A stretch of 64,000 bases of DNA from Ligustrum vulgare (GCA_963555705.1 OY743172.1:22319446-22383445), one strand, 5' to 3'; shown: positions 35,612 through 47,014, numbered from the stretch's first letter. The notes: generated by a model not told the origin, from the letters alone. Made by a program: numbers and translations.

Positions 35612-37848
35612 TAGGGGTGGGTGTGGATTGGGTTGAGTTTTGATCCAACCCAAACCCAATTTGGTCGGGTTGATGTAAAATCAACCCAATGCGAGATTTC
35701 AACCCAACCCAACACAACCCAAAAAGGTGTCGGGCGGGTTGGGCTTCGGCCCAAATTCATAAAATGTATTAAATAGCCCAATAATCCAATTTTTGTGACC
35801 CCAATTAATTATTTTAGTTTAAACCTGTAAAATAACTTAAAATTTAAATTATTGACTCAATTAAACAACCTATCTAACAACTTAAAAAATGTACCAAAAA
35901 TGTTAAATACCTATAAAATCCAACAAACTGGAAAACTCAAAGAGAAATTTCAAATATTACAAATTTTAATCATTCTAACTACATCTATAGACTATGCTTG
36001 TACAATCGTTCAAATAATACCATACCATTAATTAAACAAGATCGATCAATTCATCCAAATAAAATTTAAACATCTCAAATATAATTTACTAGTACAATCA
36101 TCCAAATATAATTAGAATAATAATCTAGCCATTAATAAATATTTAACCCAACAACAAACAAACAATAAAACATAATACAACAACATGGTGAAAACCTGTT
36201 TCTAATCAATGAAGTAGGCTTCAAGTCCTTCAAAAATTTCAAAAATAGCGTACCTGTCATTTTGGAAATATAAGATTAGGATGAAAAAATTAAAGAAAGA
36301 TAAATTGCAAATTTTGATATACCAAAAATCAATACTCACATAATCACGGCTCACATCATCTAGATATAATTGATAAATGTCCCTAACAAGAGTCCTACGA
36401 GACCGGGGTTTAAACTGAGGACATGCGATACCACAAAAACGTCTAAAATCACGTGCTTTGACAAACCTAAAAGGAAGTTCATCTACTATTACCATTTTTG
36501 CACATGCAACCCGACACTCTTCCTTGCTACGACCATCAGCTATAAGGTTATTCCCATCACCCTCGTTTGTCTTTTCAAAAGATAGAGTTTTCTGTTTCTT
36601 GTCTTGTAATCTACCGGGATACTTCTTACAATTAATGTTCAAATGATTACTCAAAGTACTCGTACCACATTTTTTGGTGCCACATGCATAATCGACTCCA
36701 CAATAATTACATTTACATCTAACATCTGGATCATCCCTTGGGCCTAATAAAGTGAAGTGATCCCAAATAAAAGAAGATAACCGGTTAGATTTTCTCTTTC
36801 GCGATGATGAGGGTGGAAGTGGTGGATGACCTTCACTTGAAGGGAAGCTTGAGTCATTTGAATTTGATGGAGGGGTTATTGTTTCATTCTCACTGTGTGC
36901 ATCGAAATCTACAAAACATATTCCACATAAATATAAAATTACCAGTCAATAAATCATTCCAATTATTATTCTATTCATGTACTATAAGAAAATGCAAGTA
37001 AATATGTGAAGCACCTGTTTCCATTTTCTTTTAGGTTAGTCGAAACTTTTGGAAATTTTCAATAACCTAGACTTGGCCAGCTAAAAATTCAACAAACATC
37101 AAAGTTAAAACAATACATAACTCAACAATAAGAGGTAGTACTGAATACTGATGAATTAAAAACTTAATACATACATAATTTTGAAAAATTAAAATAAAAA
37201 TAAAATCAAAGGTAGGCAAGAATGAAATGTCAAGCTCTAATTTATCCACTATCATATTCAAAAATGTAAATCTGGAATCATTAACAATAAGAGACAGCTC
37301 AGGCAGAGGCAGGCACGAACGACCGAACGAAATTTGAAGTTGTAATTTATCCATTATCAAAATAAACTCCTTATCACAACAAAATCACCGAAAACAGTGT
37401 ACCCATTTGCTGAAAACACGAAATCTAAAAGAAAATGAAACAAACTAAAATCAAACTCAATATAAGAACTAGGAGTGTTTTGGTGCATACCTGCCGGCTA
37501 CGCGATTTATAGTGATGGATGCCGGCAGTCACGGGACTCACGTAAGTCTGGCGGAGCCACGGTGGAAGTCGGAAGAGAGTGACGGCGAGAGTGCGACTGT
37601 GCCAGAGATGAGAGTGCGTTATTACTTATTAGGGTTTGAGGCAAAGACCAGAGTCTGATTTCTATTTTAAGTTTTCGCGTTTTCCAATTTTTTTTTTTAA
37701 ATCGGGTCGGGTTTAATGGGTTTCATAGGGAAACCCGACCCGAACCCTGTATTCCAAAACCAACCCAGTCACATTTTTGCCAAAAAATCGACTGAAGCCG
37801 ATCGGTTCGGTCCAGGTTGGGCAGTTTTTTGGGTTTTGCCCACTCCTA
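35612..37848 (-). mobile_element. hAT element (2237 bp) encoding a short BED-domain protein
   Basis: Perfect 8-bp TSD GTAGCCAA (35604-35611, 37849-37856). Ends TAGGGGTGGG and, inverted, TAGGAGTGGG, with GGGTTGGG/CCCAACCC subterminal phrases. The minus strand encodes the protein described at 36202-37024. A GC-rich segment at 37490-37640 upstream of that gene may be its promoter and 5' leader. The DDE/RNase-H-like catalytic core of hAT transposases is absent. Confidence 0.9.
36202..37024 (-). CDS. Two-exon BED zinc-finger protein derived from a hAT transposase (predicted 238 aa)
   Basis: Exon 1 is only ATGGAAACAG (37024-37015), followed by a GT donor at 37014-37013. The acceptor AG is at 36910-36909 and exon 2 runs from 36908 to the TAA/TAG-type stop at 36202-36204. 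The join keeps frame and gives 238 codons without a stop, which favours this model. The product has a basic patch RKRK (40-43), a BED finger (W52, F55, C70, C73, H92, C97) and, from about 140, the hAT segment AKMVIVDELPFRFV (DELPF at 146-150) and SRRTLVRDIYQLYLD. The rest, from about 196, looks like read-through into non-coding sequence, so a further 3' exon or a natural early end is possible. BED fingers bind DNA, in transposases the element ends. With no catalytic core it might at most bind or regulate. The start has A at -3 and G at +4. Confidence 0.65.
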
Positions 37849-37856
37849 GTAGCCAA

Positions 37857-38135
37857 AATGGGAACAATACAGAAAAAAATTTACGAAAAAAGTAGGATGT
37901 GTCAGGTAAGTTGAACTGTGGGCAATTAGGCCTCTGTACTGATCTTGGGCAGTGATTGTAAAGGTTTTTTGGTTTTTGGATATAAGATTTGTGATTAAAA
38001 ATTGAAGAAATAAATTATGTGCGGTTAAATAATAGTTTAAAAAATTGTATAGATTATAAATTTGTTTTTAAACCAAATATATGCCATAGGCTAGAGCCTA
38101 GAGCTAGTCATATAAACAATAAATTAAATGTTAAA
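37857..38135. other. Short intergenic stretch with a MITE-like copy
   Basis: About 37955-38085 has GTTTGGTA-family phrases in inverted orientation (GATTAAAAATTGAAG, GTGCGGTTAAATAATAG, TAGATTATAAATTTG). Nothing else is recognised before the Helitron. Confidence 0.4.
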
Positions 38136-38975
38136 TCTATACTATATATAAATAATAATGTTATGTATCTCAAGGTTGAGATAAATCTCAACCCAATTGA
38201 CACTCTCCCATTGAAAATTGAAGAAGTGGCATGTGCATGTGCACATGGGCACCTCCTCATTCTCCAATAAATGTGTGTCAATTGAGTTGAGATTAATCTC
38301 AACCTTGAGATAAATAGTATTACTCATATAAAAGTAGAATAGCCGTCAATTTTTTTTTTCTCACCTAAAAACCTTCCAAAAATGATCTTATGCATTTATG
38401 ACGTTTGTTTGTAACTTCTATATTTACCTAAAATAGAATGCTATGAAATTAATTAGCCTTAATTAATCCTAAAAATTTGTTTGAAGTTCTTACATTTATT
38501 GTTATTAATTAATAAGCATTTAATAACAAGGACTTTGGCATTATTATTTTAATTAAATTTGAATTTCTTTTTCTAATCTATTTAAAAGAAAGGTCAAGTG
38601 GACATGGGTCTAAGCACTAGTAATATATTGATACTTTCAACAACATCAATATTTGTACCCATAATATTATATCAAACATGATATGCCGTTAAAAAATTAT
38701 TAAATTTACATTTCAATGAAGTTAATAATAATTCATAAAAAGTATTAAAATCAACAGTCATTTATTAATTAAATATATAATTCAAAAAGCTTTTAATAAT
38801 TTATATTAGTTATATTATTTTTAAAATTTTAATAGTTAATTACTGTAATGTAATATTAATTTTCATACCTTTTGTATTTGTATTGATTATGTACAAACAT
38901 TAAAATTCTACGCATATTTATGGAAATCGATATTGTGAATAACAATTTTCGTGCATCGCACGGATGCAATACTAG
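38136..38975 (+). mobile_element. Non-autonomous Helitron (840 bp)
   Basis: The 5' end is TCTATACTATATATAAA after an A (38135). The 3' end is a hairpin CGTGC-ATC-GCACG (38950-38962), then nine bases and CTAG (38972-38975), followed by T (38976). This is the standard Helitron arrangement: insertion between A and T, 5' TC, 3' hairpin plus CTRR, no TIRs and no TSD. No Rep/helicase coding is present. Confidence 0.9.
38166..38312. repeat. Foldback element inside the Helitron
   Basis: TATCTCAAGGTTGAGATAAA at the left is mirrored by the inverted copy ending TCTCAACCTTGAGATA at the right; arms are about 37 bases with few differences (TATCTCAAGGTTGAGAT, AATCTCAAC, CAATTGACAC). The loop of about 70 bases contains GCATGTGCATGTGC. 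It could be a small MITE that jumped into the Helitron or a palindrome carried by this Helitron family. Confidence 0.75.
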
Positions 38976-38997
38976 TGAAACATTAAATTGCTACTAA

Positions 38998-39160
38998 AGC
39001 TTTGTTTGACAAACTTGTTTAAAGACAAGTTTTTTATAATTCAATTTCTCAAATTACTTTTTAACCACGCTTATTTTCTCTCTTCACTTTTCAACCACAT
39101 ATCTTATCCCGAAAACATAAAAAACATGTTTTTAAATACAAAAAATTTAACAAACAAAGT
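38998..39160. repeat. MITE-like copy, GTTTGGTA family
   Basis: Runs from AGCTTTGTTTGAC to AACAAACAAAGTCG, giving TIRs of about 11 bases, with TTTTTAACCACGC and TTTTCAACCACATATCTTA inside. It begins some 20 bases after the Helitron 3' end. Confidence 0.6.
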
Positions 39161-39162
39161 CG

Positions 39163-39318
39163 ACTGTTTGGTAATGTGAAATTTTATTTTATTTTTATTT
39201 TATGGATGTGTGGTTAAAAAAAGTTTGAAAAATTAAAAACTGTGGACTTGAATAATAATGAATTGTTGAGATTGAGTTTGAAAAGTTATGGTAAAATTTT
39301 TCCGTTACCAAACGGGCT
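39163..39318. repeat. MITE-like element with CTGTTTGGTAA ends
   Basis: Runs from CTGTTTGGTAATGTG to CCGTTACCAAACGG, directly abutting the preceding copy. The interior includes TGTGTGGTTAAAAAAAG, so it belongs to the same family in inverted orientation. Confidence 0.6.
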
Positions 39319-39392
39319 TGTTGCAATGAATATATTAATTTTTAGCTAGGTCCAAGAATAATTGATTATTTATGTTTAAATTGACTTGATAA

Positions 39393-39472
39393 TATATATC
39401 AGCAAGTGGTTGGTAAATAAAACAAGTGGTAAAGATTTATATATATCAGCAAGTGGTTGGTAAATAAAACAA
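39393..39472. repeat. Direct duplication of 32 bases with a 16-base spacer
   Basis: TATATATCAGCAAGTGGTTG continuing to GGTAAATAAAACAA occurs at 39393-39424 and again at 39441-39472. The second copy leads into the MITE at 39454-39610, so its left end is duplicated. Confidence 0.8.
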
Positions 39473-39610
39473 AATTGTTTTATAAATCATTTTATAAACT
39501 GCACAATTTTCAAACCAAATACATATTTTCTCTCCAATTTTCAAACACTACTTTTTACTTCAAAATCATAAATAAATTAATTTATAAACCACATAATGTT
39601 ATCAAACAGA
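39454..39610. repeat. MITE-like copy, GTTTGGTA family
   Basis: From GTGGTTGGTAAATAAAAC to TGTTATCAAACAGAAGC, with TTTTATAAATCATTTTATAA near the left and ATTAATTTATAAACCAC near the right, which can pair. A more diverged partial copy follows at about 39620-39800. Confidence 0.6.
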
Positions 39611-40202
39611 AGCAATATAATACTCATTTTTTCATTATTTCAAAATCATGATTTTTTTTTCAACCACACATTTATCAATAAAATAATATTACACAAAAAT
39701 TCAAAAAGGATTTCCTAATTTTTAACCACACATTCTTCTAAAAATTATTATTCAAAATTATAAAAACTAATTTTGAACAACATCAAACATACCCATAATA
39801 TGAAATCAAAGAAAAAAAACTATTTTTTATTTCAATGTTAAAAAGTTTAAGAAGAAAAATGAAAATGAAAATGTATAAATAAGGGATGTGGTGGGTGTGT
39901 GTTGGGTGGGCGGCTGCTATTTATGAACTAAATTTTGGTAAAACACTTTCAACATAAAAAATGCCACATTATCAGTTAAAAAGTTAGCTAGATTTAACAA
40001 GAAAGTTAACTTATTGCTAAAAAGACATTTATTCAATCACTTACTAATTTATTCTATTAACACGTGTTTTAAAACATACAATGCGGATGCTCTTATCACC
40101 AGCTAAGCTTGGATATAAAGTGTGGAATCGTTTAAAACCCGTGTAATGGCAAAAGTTTGTGTCTCTTCAATTCTGTAATAATCACATAGGCTCCTCATGT
40201 GC

Positions 40203-40480
40203 CTATATATACAATAGCCATCCCTCTAGTCCATACCAACAATCACAGCCCAAGAATCCTCCCTCTTATACTCTGTAAAAAATCCAGTCTTGTTCCATTC
40301 TACTTGGTGATCAGTTCTGGCCCTGTTTCCATACCGACTAATAAGTTGCAGTCCACGTGCACTATATCCTAGGATGCAAGCGCTCAAGCTACTTCAGTGA
40401 AAAGGATGAATATTGCTTTAAGGACACTGTTTTCAACACAAGCACCAACTCCAATCGTTGACGTGATTTTCTATAATTTC
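40203..40480 (+). other. Possible transcribed unit with TATA box, product unknown
   Basis: CCTATATATACAAT (TATA at about 40203-40212) is followed some 30 bases later by ACCAACAATCACAGCC, which looks like a plant transcription start and leader. The following 200 bases are less AT-rich than the surroundings. One plus-strand frame (about 40353-40461) ends in LGCKRSSYFSEKDEYCF and a short tail, but has no ATG of its own nearby, and no family is recognised. It could be a non-coding RNA, a gene fragment or chance. Confidence 0.3.
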
Positions 40481-40830
40481 GTTTGTTAATTATACTGTAT
40501 TTTGTTCACTGTTTAGCAAGTTTCTCCTATAGAAAGTTCAATTTCTCTTCATTCATTGTTCTGATCATTGCCAATGCTATCCTCAATGATTGTATGATTC
40601 TCGCTTGTTATCTGTACCTTAAATATTTTTTCATTCCTTACACTTCTCGTAAATATTATACAAATTTGTATTGGAGTAAAATCTCAGGTTTTGTTAAATC
40701 TTCCGAGCAATCTTCCCTCTGAAGTCTGTACTGCATTTTGGTTTATGATTGGAAAGTAATACAAATTGATAGAAGAGTAATAGTTACCTTAAAAAGTAAC
40801 TCTTTTACCTTTAAAGGAAAAGTAACTTAT

Positions 40831-41399
40831 TGAAAGTGATCCCCAAATATTAAGTTTCAAACTTGGAGGGCTACTTTGGCAATCGATTGAAACTAGGAGG
40901 ACCATGGTACAATTTCCATATTAAAGCATCTGATTTGGGGGCTGATATAAGGCATCCGGTTGGCTTGGCTTTCATATGCAGATTCTCTCTCTCTCTCTCT
41001 CTCTCTCATGGTTCATTTCTCCTTCTGTTCTTGAGGGATTTACTTGCAGCCTTTTGTATAATATTTTTGTAGCATAACTGGGTCATGGTGTAGGCTAGTT
41101 GGGTAGTGCCATTGTGTTGTTTTTGGCACGATGTTTGTCATGATAGAGGGATTGTCGGCTGATTTCTTCAGAAGAAATTCGTGCGCGATTGTTTGTGGTT
41201 TGATTTCTTGTAATCTTAACTCTCATTGGAAGGTTTTGGCTAGTGGAATGAGCTTGATCCTGAGCCCCCCCAAATGTAGGTGTTTACAGCGAACTGGGTC
41301 ATCAAAAGTTGTCTCATTTCTTACTCTTTTTTCGATTCTTGTATGATTTATGTATATTATCCACATTATCATAGGATTAGAACACGTTAATTCCCAACA
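40831..41399 (+). repeat. 5' LTR of the decayed Copia element
   Basis: 569 bp, TGAAAGTGATCC to AATTCCCAACA. Contains a CT dinucleotide run (about 40984-41007). Relative to the 3' LTR fragment it lacks about 20 bases (ATCCAACGACTGGGAATTTT) near 40935. Confidence 0.85.
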
Positions 41400-42017
41400 A
41401 AACTAGTGTCAGAGCCAATTAGGGCTTAATTTTCAATCTGCCCTAGAATCAGATTTAGGGTTTTTTTTTTTTGATTTTTTTGTGTTTCTGAATTCGGGTA
41501 CTGCATTTAACTTGTGTTTCTTGTGAATTTTTCCAGAAAAGAATTCGTGCTCCAATCATTGGTGCAGTGATTGACTCGTGATTGGGTGATCATTCTTGAA
41601 CCTACTTCTTCTTGTCTCGATTAATTGGTGAGATTGTTCTAACTCACATTTGCTTTAAGGATCAGATTTTTTTGTTAGGGGATTTGCTTTTGTGATTGAT
41701 GATTTGTCTAGCATGTTCTGTTAATTGGTTAATTCACTATTAGTATAATTGTGAGTAATCTATGCATGTTGTAATCTTGAAATCATATTGCCCCTGCTAT
41801 TTTTGATAAGTGCTGGTATTGGTATTTTGATTGAAAATTGTATTGTGAATCTTCAAAAAAAATTCTTGAATTTTTTTCTGTTGATTTTTGAATTTGAATT
41901 ATAAATTCAAATGTGGTATCTAGTAGTCATCCCTCATTTTTCGAACTTATTATGGGTTTGAGGGTCGAATTGTTACAATTCGATGAAAATGGTGACTACT
42001 CTATATAGAAACAGAAA

Positions 42018-42743
42018 ATGAAGGCCATTTTTATCCAACAAAGAGTAGCTAAAACTATTGAAGATCCTGATACATTTGCAAATGAACTAAAAGCTAAACC
42101 TGATCTTATTGCCAATATCAATGAGATTGCTTATAGTTCTATCATCTTGCACTTATCTGATAATATTGTGAGACAAGTAGATGAATATAAGGCAGCTAGA
42201 GACTTGTAGGAAGCTCTAGACACTATGTTTCTAACTAAGACCTTGCCTAACAAAATTTACCTTCTTGAGAAATTGTTTAGCTTTGGAATGAATCCCGACA
42301 ATGAATTAAAATCGAACTTGAGTGATTTCAGCATCATATTGAAGAGTCTGGCTCATAATGATAAGAGATTTGATGATGAGGACCTAGCAGTTATTTTATT
42401 GATCTCTTTACCCGAATCTTATAAAGATATCAAAAATATCATAAAATATTCTAGGGACAAATTGACTCAAGCTATTGTAATTGTTGTTGTGAAATCTAAA
42501 GAATTTGAAATCATGAAAGAACAAAAGACAAACCATAGAGATATGAGTATGTTTGTGAGAGGTAGACTGGATAAAAAGGACAATAACCCTCACTTTAAGA
42601 AAGGGAGAGGTAAATCTAAAGGTAGGTCTAAGTCAAGAGAGAAATTCAATAGAAAGTGTTATCATTGTGGGAAAGATGGACACTTTCGGAAAGATTGTTT
42701 TGAATTGAAAAGAAAGCAACAAAGAGACCAAAATAATGAATAA
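42018..42743 (+). pseudogene. Copia gag with one premature stop
   Basis: A continuous frame of about 241 codons from the Met at 42018, interrupted once by TAG at 42207-42209 (after AARDL, probably a former Trp codon). It contains MKAIFIQQRVAKTIEDPDTF, then LSDFSIILKSLAHNDKRFDD, LPESYKDIKN and, near the end, a zinc knuckle CYHCGKDGHFRKDC (about 42657-42698). The last is a standard CX2CX4HX4C. The protein would form the virus-like particle of the element. Confidence 0.9.
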
Positions 42744-43046
42744 GCTGGTAATGCTGCTGTTGATCTAAACTTATATACTGTGCATGTTATGACTGTGTCA
42801 GGTAATGACATGAGTGAGGAATGGATACTTGATTCAAGATGCACTTTTCATATGTGTCCTGTTAATTCTTGGTTTTACAACTATAAAGAAATTGAACCTA
42901 AGAAAGTATATACGGGGGATATTAATACCGAGACTGTTGTTGGCATTGGTGACATTGCAATCAGAATGCATGATGACATTGTTAAGACATTGAACAATGT
43001 CAGATATGTTCCACATCTTAAGAGGAACCTCATTGGGTGTTCTTGA
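42744..43046 (+). pseudogene. Copia protease fragment with altered active site
   Basis: Frame 42780-43046 carries SEEWILDSRCTFHMCP and NNVRYVPHLKRNLI. The Copia aspartic protease signature at this place is DSG; here it is DSR (42831-42839), so the catalytic motif is lost. The frame breaks after RNLI, and after a few codons in another frame (VLEDEGYVFKSD) the sequence jumps to RT. Confidence 0.85.
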
Positions 43047-43067
43047 AGATGAGGGATATGTCTTTAA

Positions 43068-44110
43068 GTCTGACAAGGCCAGGTTAGTAGCCAAAGATTT
43101 TACCCAAAGGGAAGCATTGACTATAATAAGATATTTTCTTATGTGATAAAGTACAAGACCATCAGATTGGTGCTTACCTTAGTTGTTCAATTTAATTGGG
43201 AATTGGAACCACTGGATGTTAAGACAGCTTTCCTGCATGGAGAGCTTTAGGAGGAGATCTATATGTGTCAGCCTCAAGACTTTGAGGTGAAGGAAAAAAT
43301 GAACTATGTTTGCAAACTTAAGAATTTCTTATATGGTTTGAAACGAAGTCTTAGGCAATGGTATAAATGTTTTGATACTTATGCCATTAAAATAGGTTTT
43401 AAAAGAAATGAGTATGATTTTTTCCTTTACTACAATAATAGTAAATATGGAAGTGAAGTGTACCTATTTCTATATGTAGATAACATGTTATTGGCTAGCT
43501 CTAGTAAATGTGAGATCATGAAAATGAAAAATCTTTTAAAATCTGAGTTTGGCATGAAGGACTTAAGAAATGCAAAGAAAATCCTAGGTATGGTCCTTAA
43601 GAGGAATAGAACTGAGAATAGACTGTCAATAACATAAGAAGGTTACTTGAAAAGTTTATAACTAAGTTTGGTATGAAAGATACAAAGTCTGTCTCTGTTC
43701 CTCTTGCTGCACACATGAACTTGTTATCTCTTCAATCTCCTAAGACTGAAATGAGCTTAAAGAGATGGAAAACATTCCTTATGCTAATGCAATAAGATCT
43801 GTTATATTTTCTAGATCACTACACTACCTGACTTGGCATATGCCATTATTTTTTTAAGCAAATTTATGTCTAACCTTGGGAAGCCTCATTGGGCTGGGTA
43901 AAAGTGGCTGTTAAGATACATAACATGGACTACGAATGTTGGGTTAACTTATGAGAAAGGGCTTGATAACTTGACTCTGAAAGGGCATGTGGATTCTAAT
44001 TTCGATGGTGACAAAGATTAGAGTATATCCACTACTTACTCTTTCTTTACATTAGGAGACAATTGTATAACCTGGAAATCCAGCTGCAGCCTATAGTTAC
44101 CCTGTCTAGT
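43068..44110 (+). pseudogene. Copia reverse transcriptase and start of RNase H
   Basis: Recognisable segments are ARLVAKDFTQ, IRLVLTLVVQFNWELEPLDV, KTAFLHGEL (followed by TAG at 43248-43250), then 43263-43637 with VCKLKNFLYGLKRSLRQWYK and LYVDNMLLAS. The catalytic YVDD has become YVDN (43473-43484). RNase H pieces continue with several frame changes to 44110, where the solo LTR begins. Dead enzyme. Confidence 0.9.
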
Positions 44111-44115
44111 ATAGA

Positions 44116-46421
44116 TGTAGCGCCCCGAGTTCTAAATACCCGGTTCACCACGTCATTTTCTGGTCTAAACTTTAAAATGATAATCTAGAGGAAGAAATAA
44201 CCGAAATTCATTTTTGGCAACATTAAATAAACTGTAATGGTCGATAAATTTCGAAAACAATTCAAAATAACGAATTGGGCCATTAATAATACAAAACATT
44301 CGACAATGCCATAATTTCTCAAATGATTGAAAATCTCAAAAATAGCCAAAGTTTTGAAACATGGATCATCAAAATAAGATTTTCCATTATTTAATGACTA
44401 TTGCCACAATCATCCATCATCTGCCACCCTCTCCGAAATCTGCAAATGTTGTTAAAAATAGACATGAGTATTTCATAGAAATACTCAGTAGACTCATCGT
44501 CAATTAATTAATCTACAATATAATTGAACACGTAAATTCAGGATCTTTAGAAATCATAAGGTGTGGGTTGCTCTTCTCGTGCATTAAAGCACATGACTTC
44601 TCTTTGAAAAATCATAGTCTCTTTAAAATCATAGAGTATGGGTTGCTCTTTCTTCTTGTGCACATAAGGCACATAAGTTATGCATAACATCATCATTTAT
44701 CTTGCAAGACATTCTCTTCTTTCTTTCTCATGCATAAAATCATATAAGTTATGACAAGCATAACAACGTAAATATTTCATAAGAAATATATTCTCATCTC
44801 ATTTCATGAAATAAATTTCACATAAATCATATAACATACACATTCACATGCAATCATAATTTAAATCAATTAATAGGGGTAAGTCTACCTCAATTTCAAC
44901 GAGTGCAAGTCGAGCGGGAAATTGCTTCAATCCTTTAAATCTCTGTACGCCTCATCTAGCCAATTAGAAAAATAAGTTAAATTAGTCTTTTGAGATTTAT
45001 AGTTTAAAAATAATAAATTACAATTTGGGGACTGAAATTGATGATTTGAAAGGTGGGGGACAAAAATGAACACTTTGAAAGTTGGGGGACTAAAATGTAA
45101 ATTTTTCAAAACTTGGGTTGAAGCTCAAAATGAATATTAAATTATAGGGTCTGAAATGATTGATTCCTTTTTAAAAATGAGGGGCTGATTACAATCATTT
45201 AAAACTTAAGGGGCTGAAATGATAAATCTTAAAACTATAGGGACTGAAATGATAAATTTTAAAACTATAGGGGCTGATTTAAATAACTTTAGAACTTGAG
45301 GACTAAAGTGCAATTTCTGAAATTCAAAATATAAAAATAAGTCTGTACTCCCTCTCTCTCCCATTTCACGATCGGAGAAGAAGGAGAGAGAGCTGAGATG
45401 TGGCCGTGCAACCCGGCCCTTCCAGTCGGTGATTCTCCGGCGAAACGTCGGCGCAGAGAGGCGGGGAGTAGCGGCCAAGATGGGTTCAGGCTTGTGGGGT
45501 TCTTGGTGCGAGATTGGGCGTGAACAATTGAAGCAAACGAGGCTCAAATTGGGGCGATTTTCGGCGAAAAAATTGGTCTAAGAAGCTGTGGTTGAAGTGA
45601 ATAGCTTGGGTAAGTTATTCTGTTGGGTTTTGGGTTTGATTTGGGGGTATTTCGAGTTGGGACCGAGGAGTGTGGTGTGCGAATTGGGTGCGGTGGTGGT
45701 TTGTGCAGGTTGAGGTGGTGGTGTTTGGGTTGTGATGGAGGTGGCTATGGTGTATTGGTGGTGGCTGCGTTGGTGTTGCTGATGATGGAGGTGGTGGTGG
45801 TGATGCACGGTGGTGGAGGTAATACGGCAGTGGGTGTGATGGTGATGATTCAAATGGTGGTGTTAGGTTGTGTGAGTGGTGATGGCTGTGTTGCTGAGCA
45901 GTGGTGAAGTGCGGGTTGGAGTTCGAGGTTACCTGACTGTGATAGGAGTTCAGAGGAGGCTACAATGGAGTTGGGAGGAGGCTGCAATGTCGTGACTTGG
46001 TGATGCTGGGACAGAGTGTCTGATGGGGGAGTGGGGGTTGATGAGAGATGGGTTGATGAAGTAGAGCTAAGGTATGGTATGAGATTGATGTGATAGATGG
46101 AAGTTGATAGTGTGAAAATCTTGACAAGCAATGCACGTAACTCAAGGAAAATCGTACTCGAATCAATTGAGTAGGAAAAATAGATCTGATAAAAATGAGC
46201 TTTACGTAATTTGGAATTTAAAACGATTTTGAAAATAATAAAATAAATAAATAAATAAAATAATAAAATTTTGGAAATTCGAAAAGAATGGACTTGACAT
46301 TTCTCGACTTGGCTAGACGAATACATCGCGATGTTAACTTAAAAATGGGTGAGATCGCAGCGGCACGGTTTCATAATTTTAAAATAATTATTAAATGCGT
46401 GGAAAATTCTTGGTCCCTACA
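44116..46421. repeat. Solo LTR (2306 bp) inserted in the Copia RNase H region
   Basis: TGTAGCGCCCCGAG to TTGGTCCCTACA. The TSD is ATAGA (44111-44115) and ACAGA (46422-46426), one substitution apart; the coding sequence on both sides (...CTAGT-ACAGA-AGCTGAG...) shows ACAGA is original. Same family as 1-2160. It contains blocks of GGACTGAA/GGGGCTGA phrases, a GA-rich and GC-rich zone (45355-45500) and a GGT-rich zone (45650-45900). Frames of His/Pro-rich type at 45578-46326 are by-products of that composition. Confidence 0.88.
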
Positions 46422-46735
46422 ACAGAAGCTGAGTATGTAGCTATCACCAAACCTATTAAGGAATGTATTTGGTTAACTGGAATTTTAAGTGACTCAATTT
46501 CCTGCATGATACTCCTGTGATTTATACTGATAGTCAGGGTACTCTTTTATTAAGTAAAAATTCTGTCTATTACAAAAGGTCTAGACACATAGAGGTGAAA
46601 CATCATTTTGTTAGAGAAAAAATTGCTTCTGGTGATTTGAAAGTTGAAAAAATTCATACTGATTGTAACTTATCTGATATAGGAACAAATATTATATCTG
46701 CTTGTAAGCTTAAGACTTATTTATCAATTTGAAAA
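46422..46735 (+). pseudogene. End of Copia RNase H
   Basis: Continues the frame broken by the solo LTR: EAEYVAITKPIKECIWLTGI, then after a frameshift IYTDSQGTLLLSKNSVYYKR, SRHIEVKHHFVREKIASGDL and KIHTDCNLSDIGT. These match the conserved C-terminal part of Copia RNase H. Confidence 0.9.
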
Positions 46736-46860
46736 TTGATTATGGCTGATTTTTTCTGTGCAGGTACTGGATGATGATGGTGCTGATTAAGCCTATCTAC
46801 TTTGCTAAGCAACCATGAGAGTAAAGAGATGAGAAATTTGGTGATCAAGGTGAAGATTAT

Positions 46861-47014
46861 TGAAAGTGATCCCCAAATATGAGGTTTCAAACCCGTTGGG
46901 CCACTTTGGCAACCGGTTGAAACTGGGAGGACCTCAATACAATTTCTATATTAAAGCATCTGATTTGGAATCCAACGACTGGGAATTTTGGGGCTGATAT
47001 AAGGCATCCGGTTG
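46861..47014 (+). repeat. 3' LTR fragment of the decayed Copia element
   Basis: Matches the first part of the 5' LTR (40831-40970), is preceded by the purine-rich AAGGTGAAGATTAT, and stops at GGCATCCGGTTGG. Confidence 0.85.

Larger units (their letters stand above)
40831..47014 (+). mobile_element. Decayed Copia element lacking integrase, split by a solo LTR
   Basis: The 5' LTR is 40831-41399 and a 3' LTR fragment is 46861-47014; both begin TGAAAGTGATCCCC. Just after the 5' LTR, AGTGTCAGAGCCAATT matches the initiator-Met tRNA primer site. In order come gag, a protease start, reverse transcriptase and RNase H. Integrase and the first part of RT are deleted in one step between about 43065 and 43070. 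The 3' LTR is cut at about 47014, where a MITE-like copy starts. No TSD can be checked because the right end is lost. Confidence 0.9.

Noticed and set aside
45578..46326. His/Pro-rich and Gly/Val-rich proteins on both strands
   Set aside because: They lie in the GGT-rich zone of a solo LTR and overlap in several frames; composition effect.
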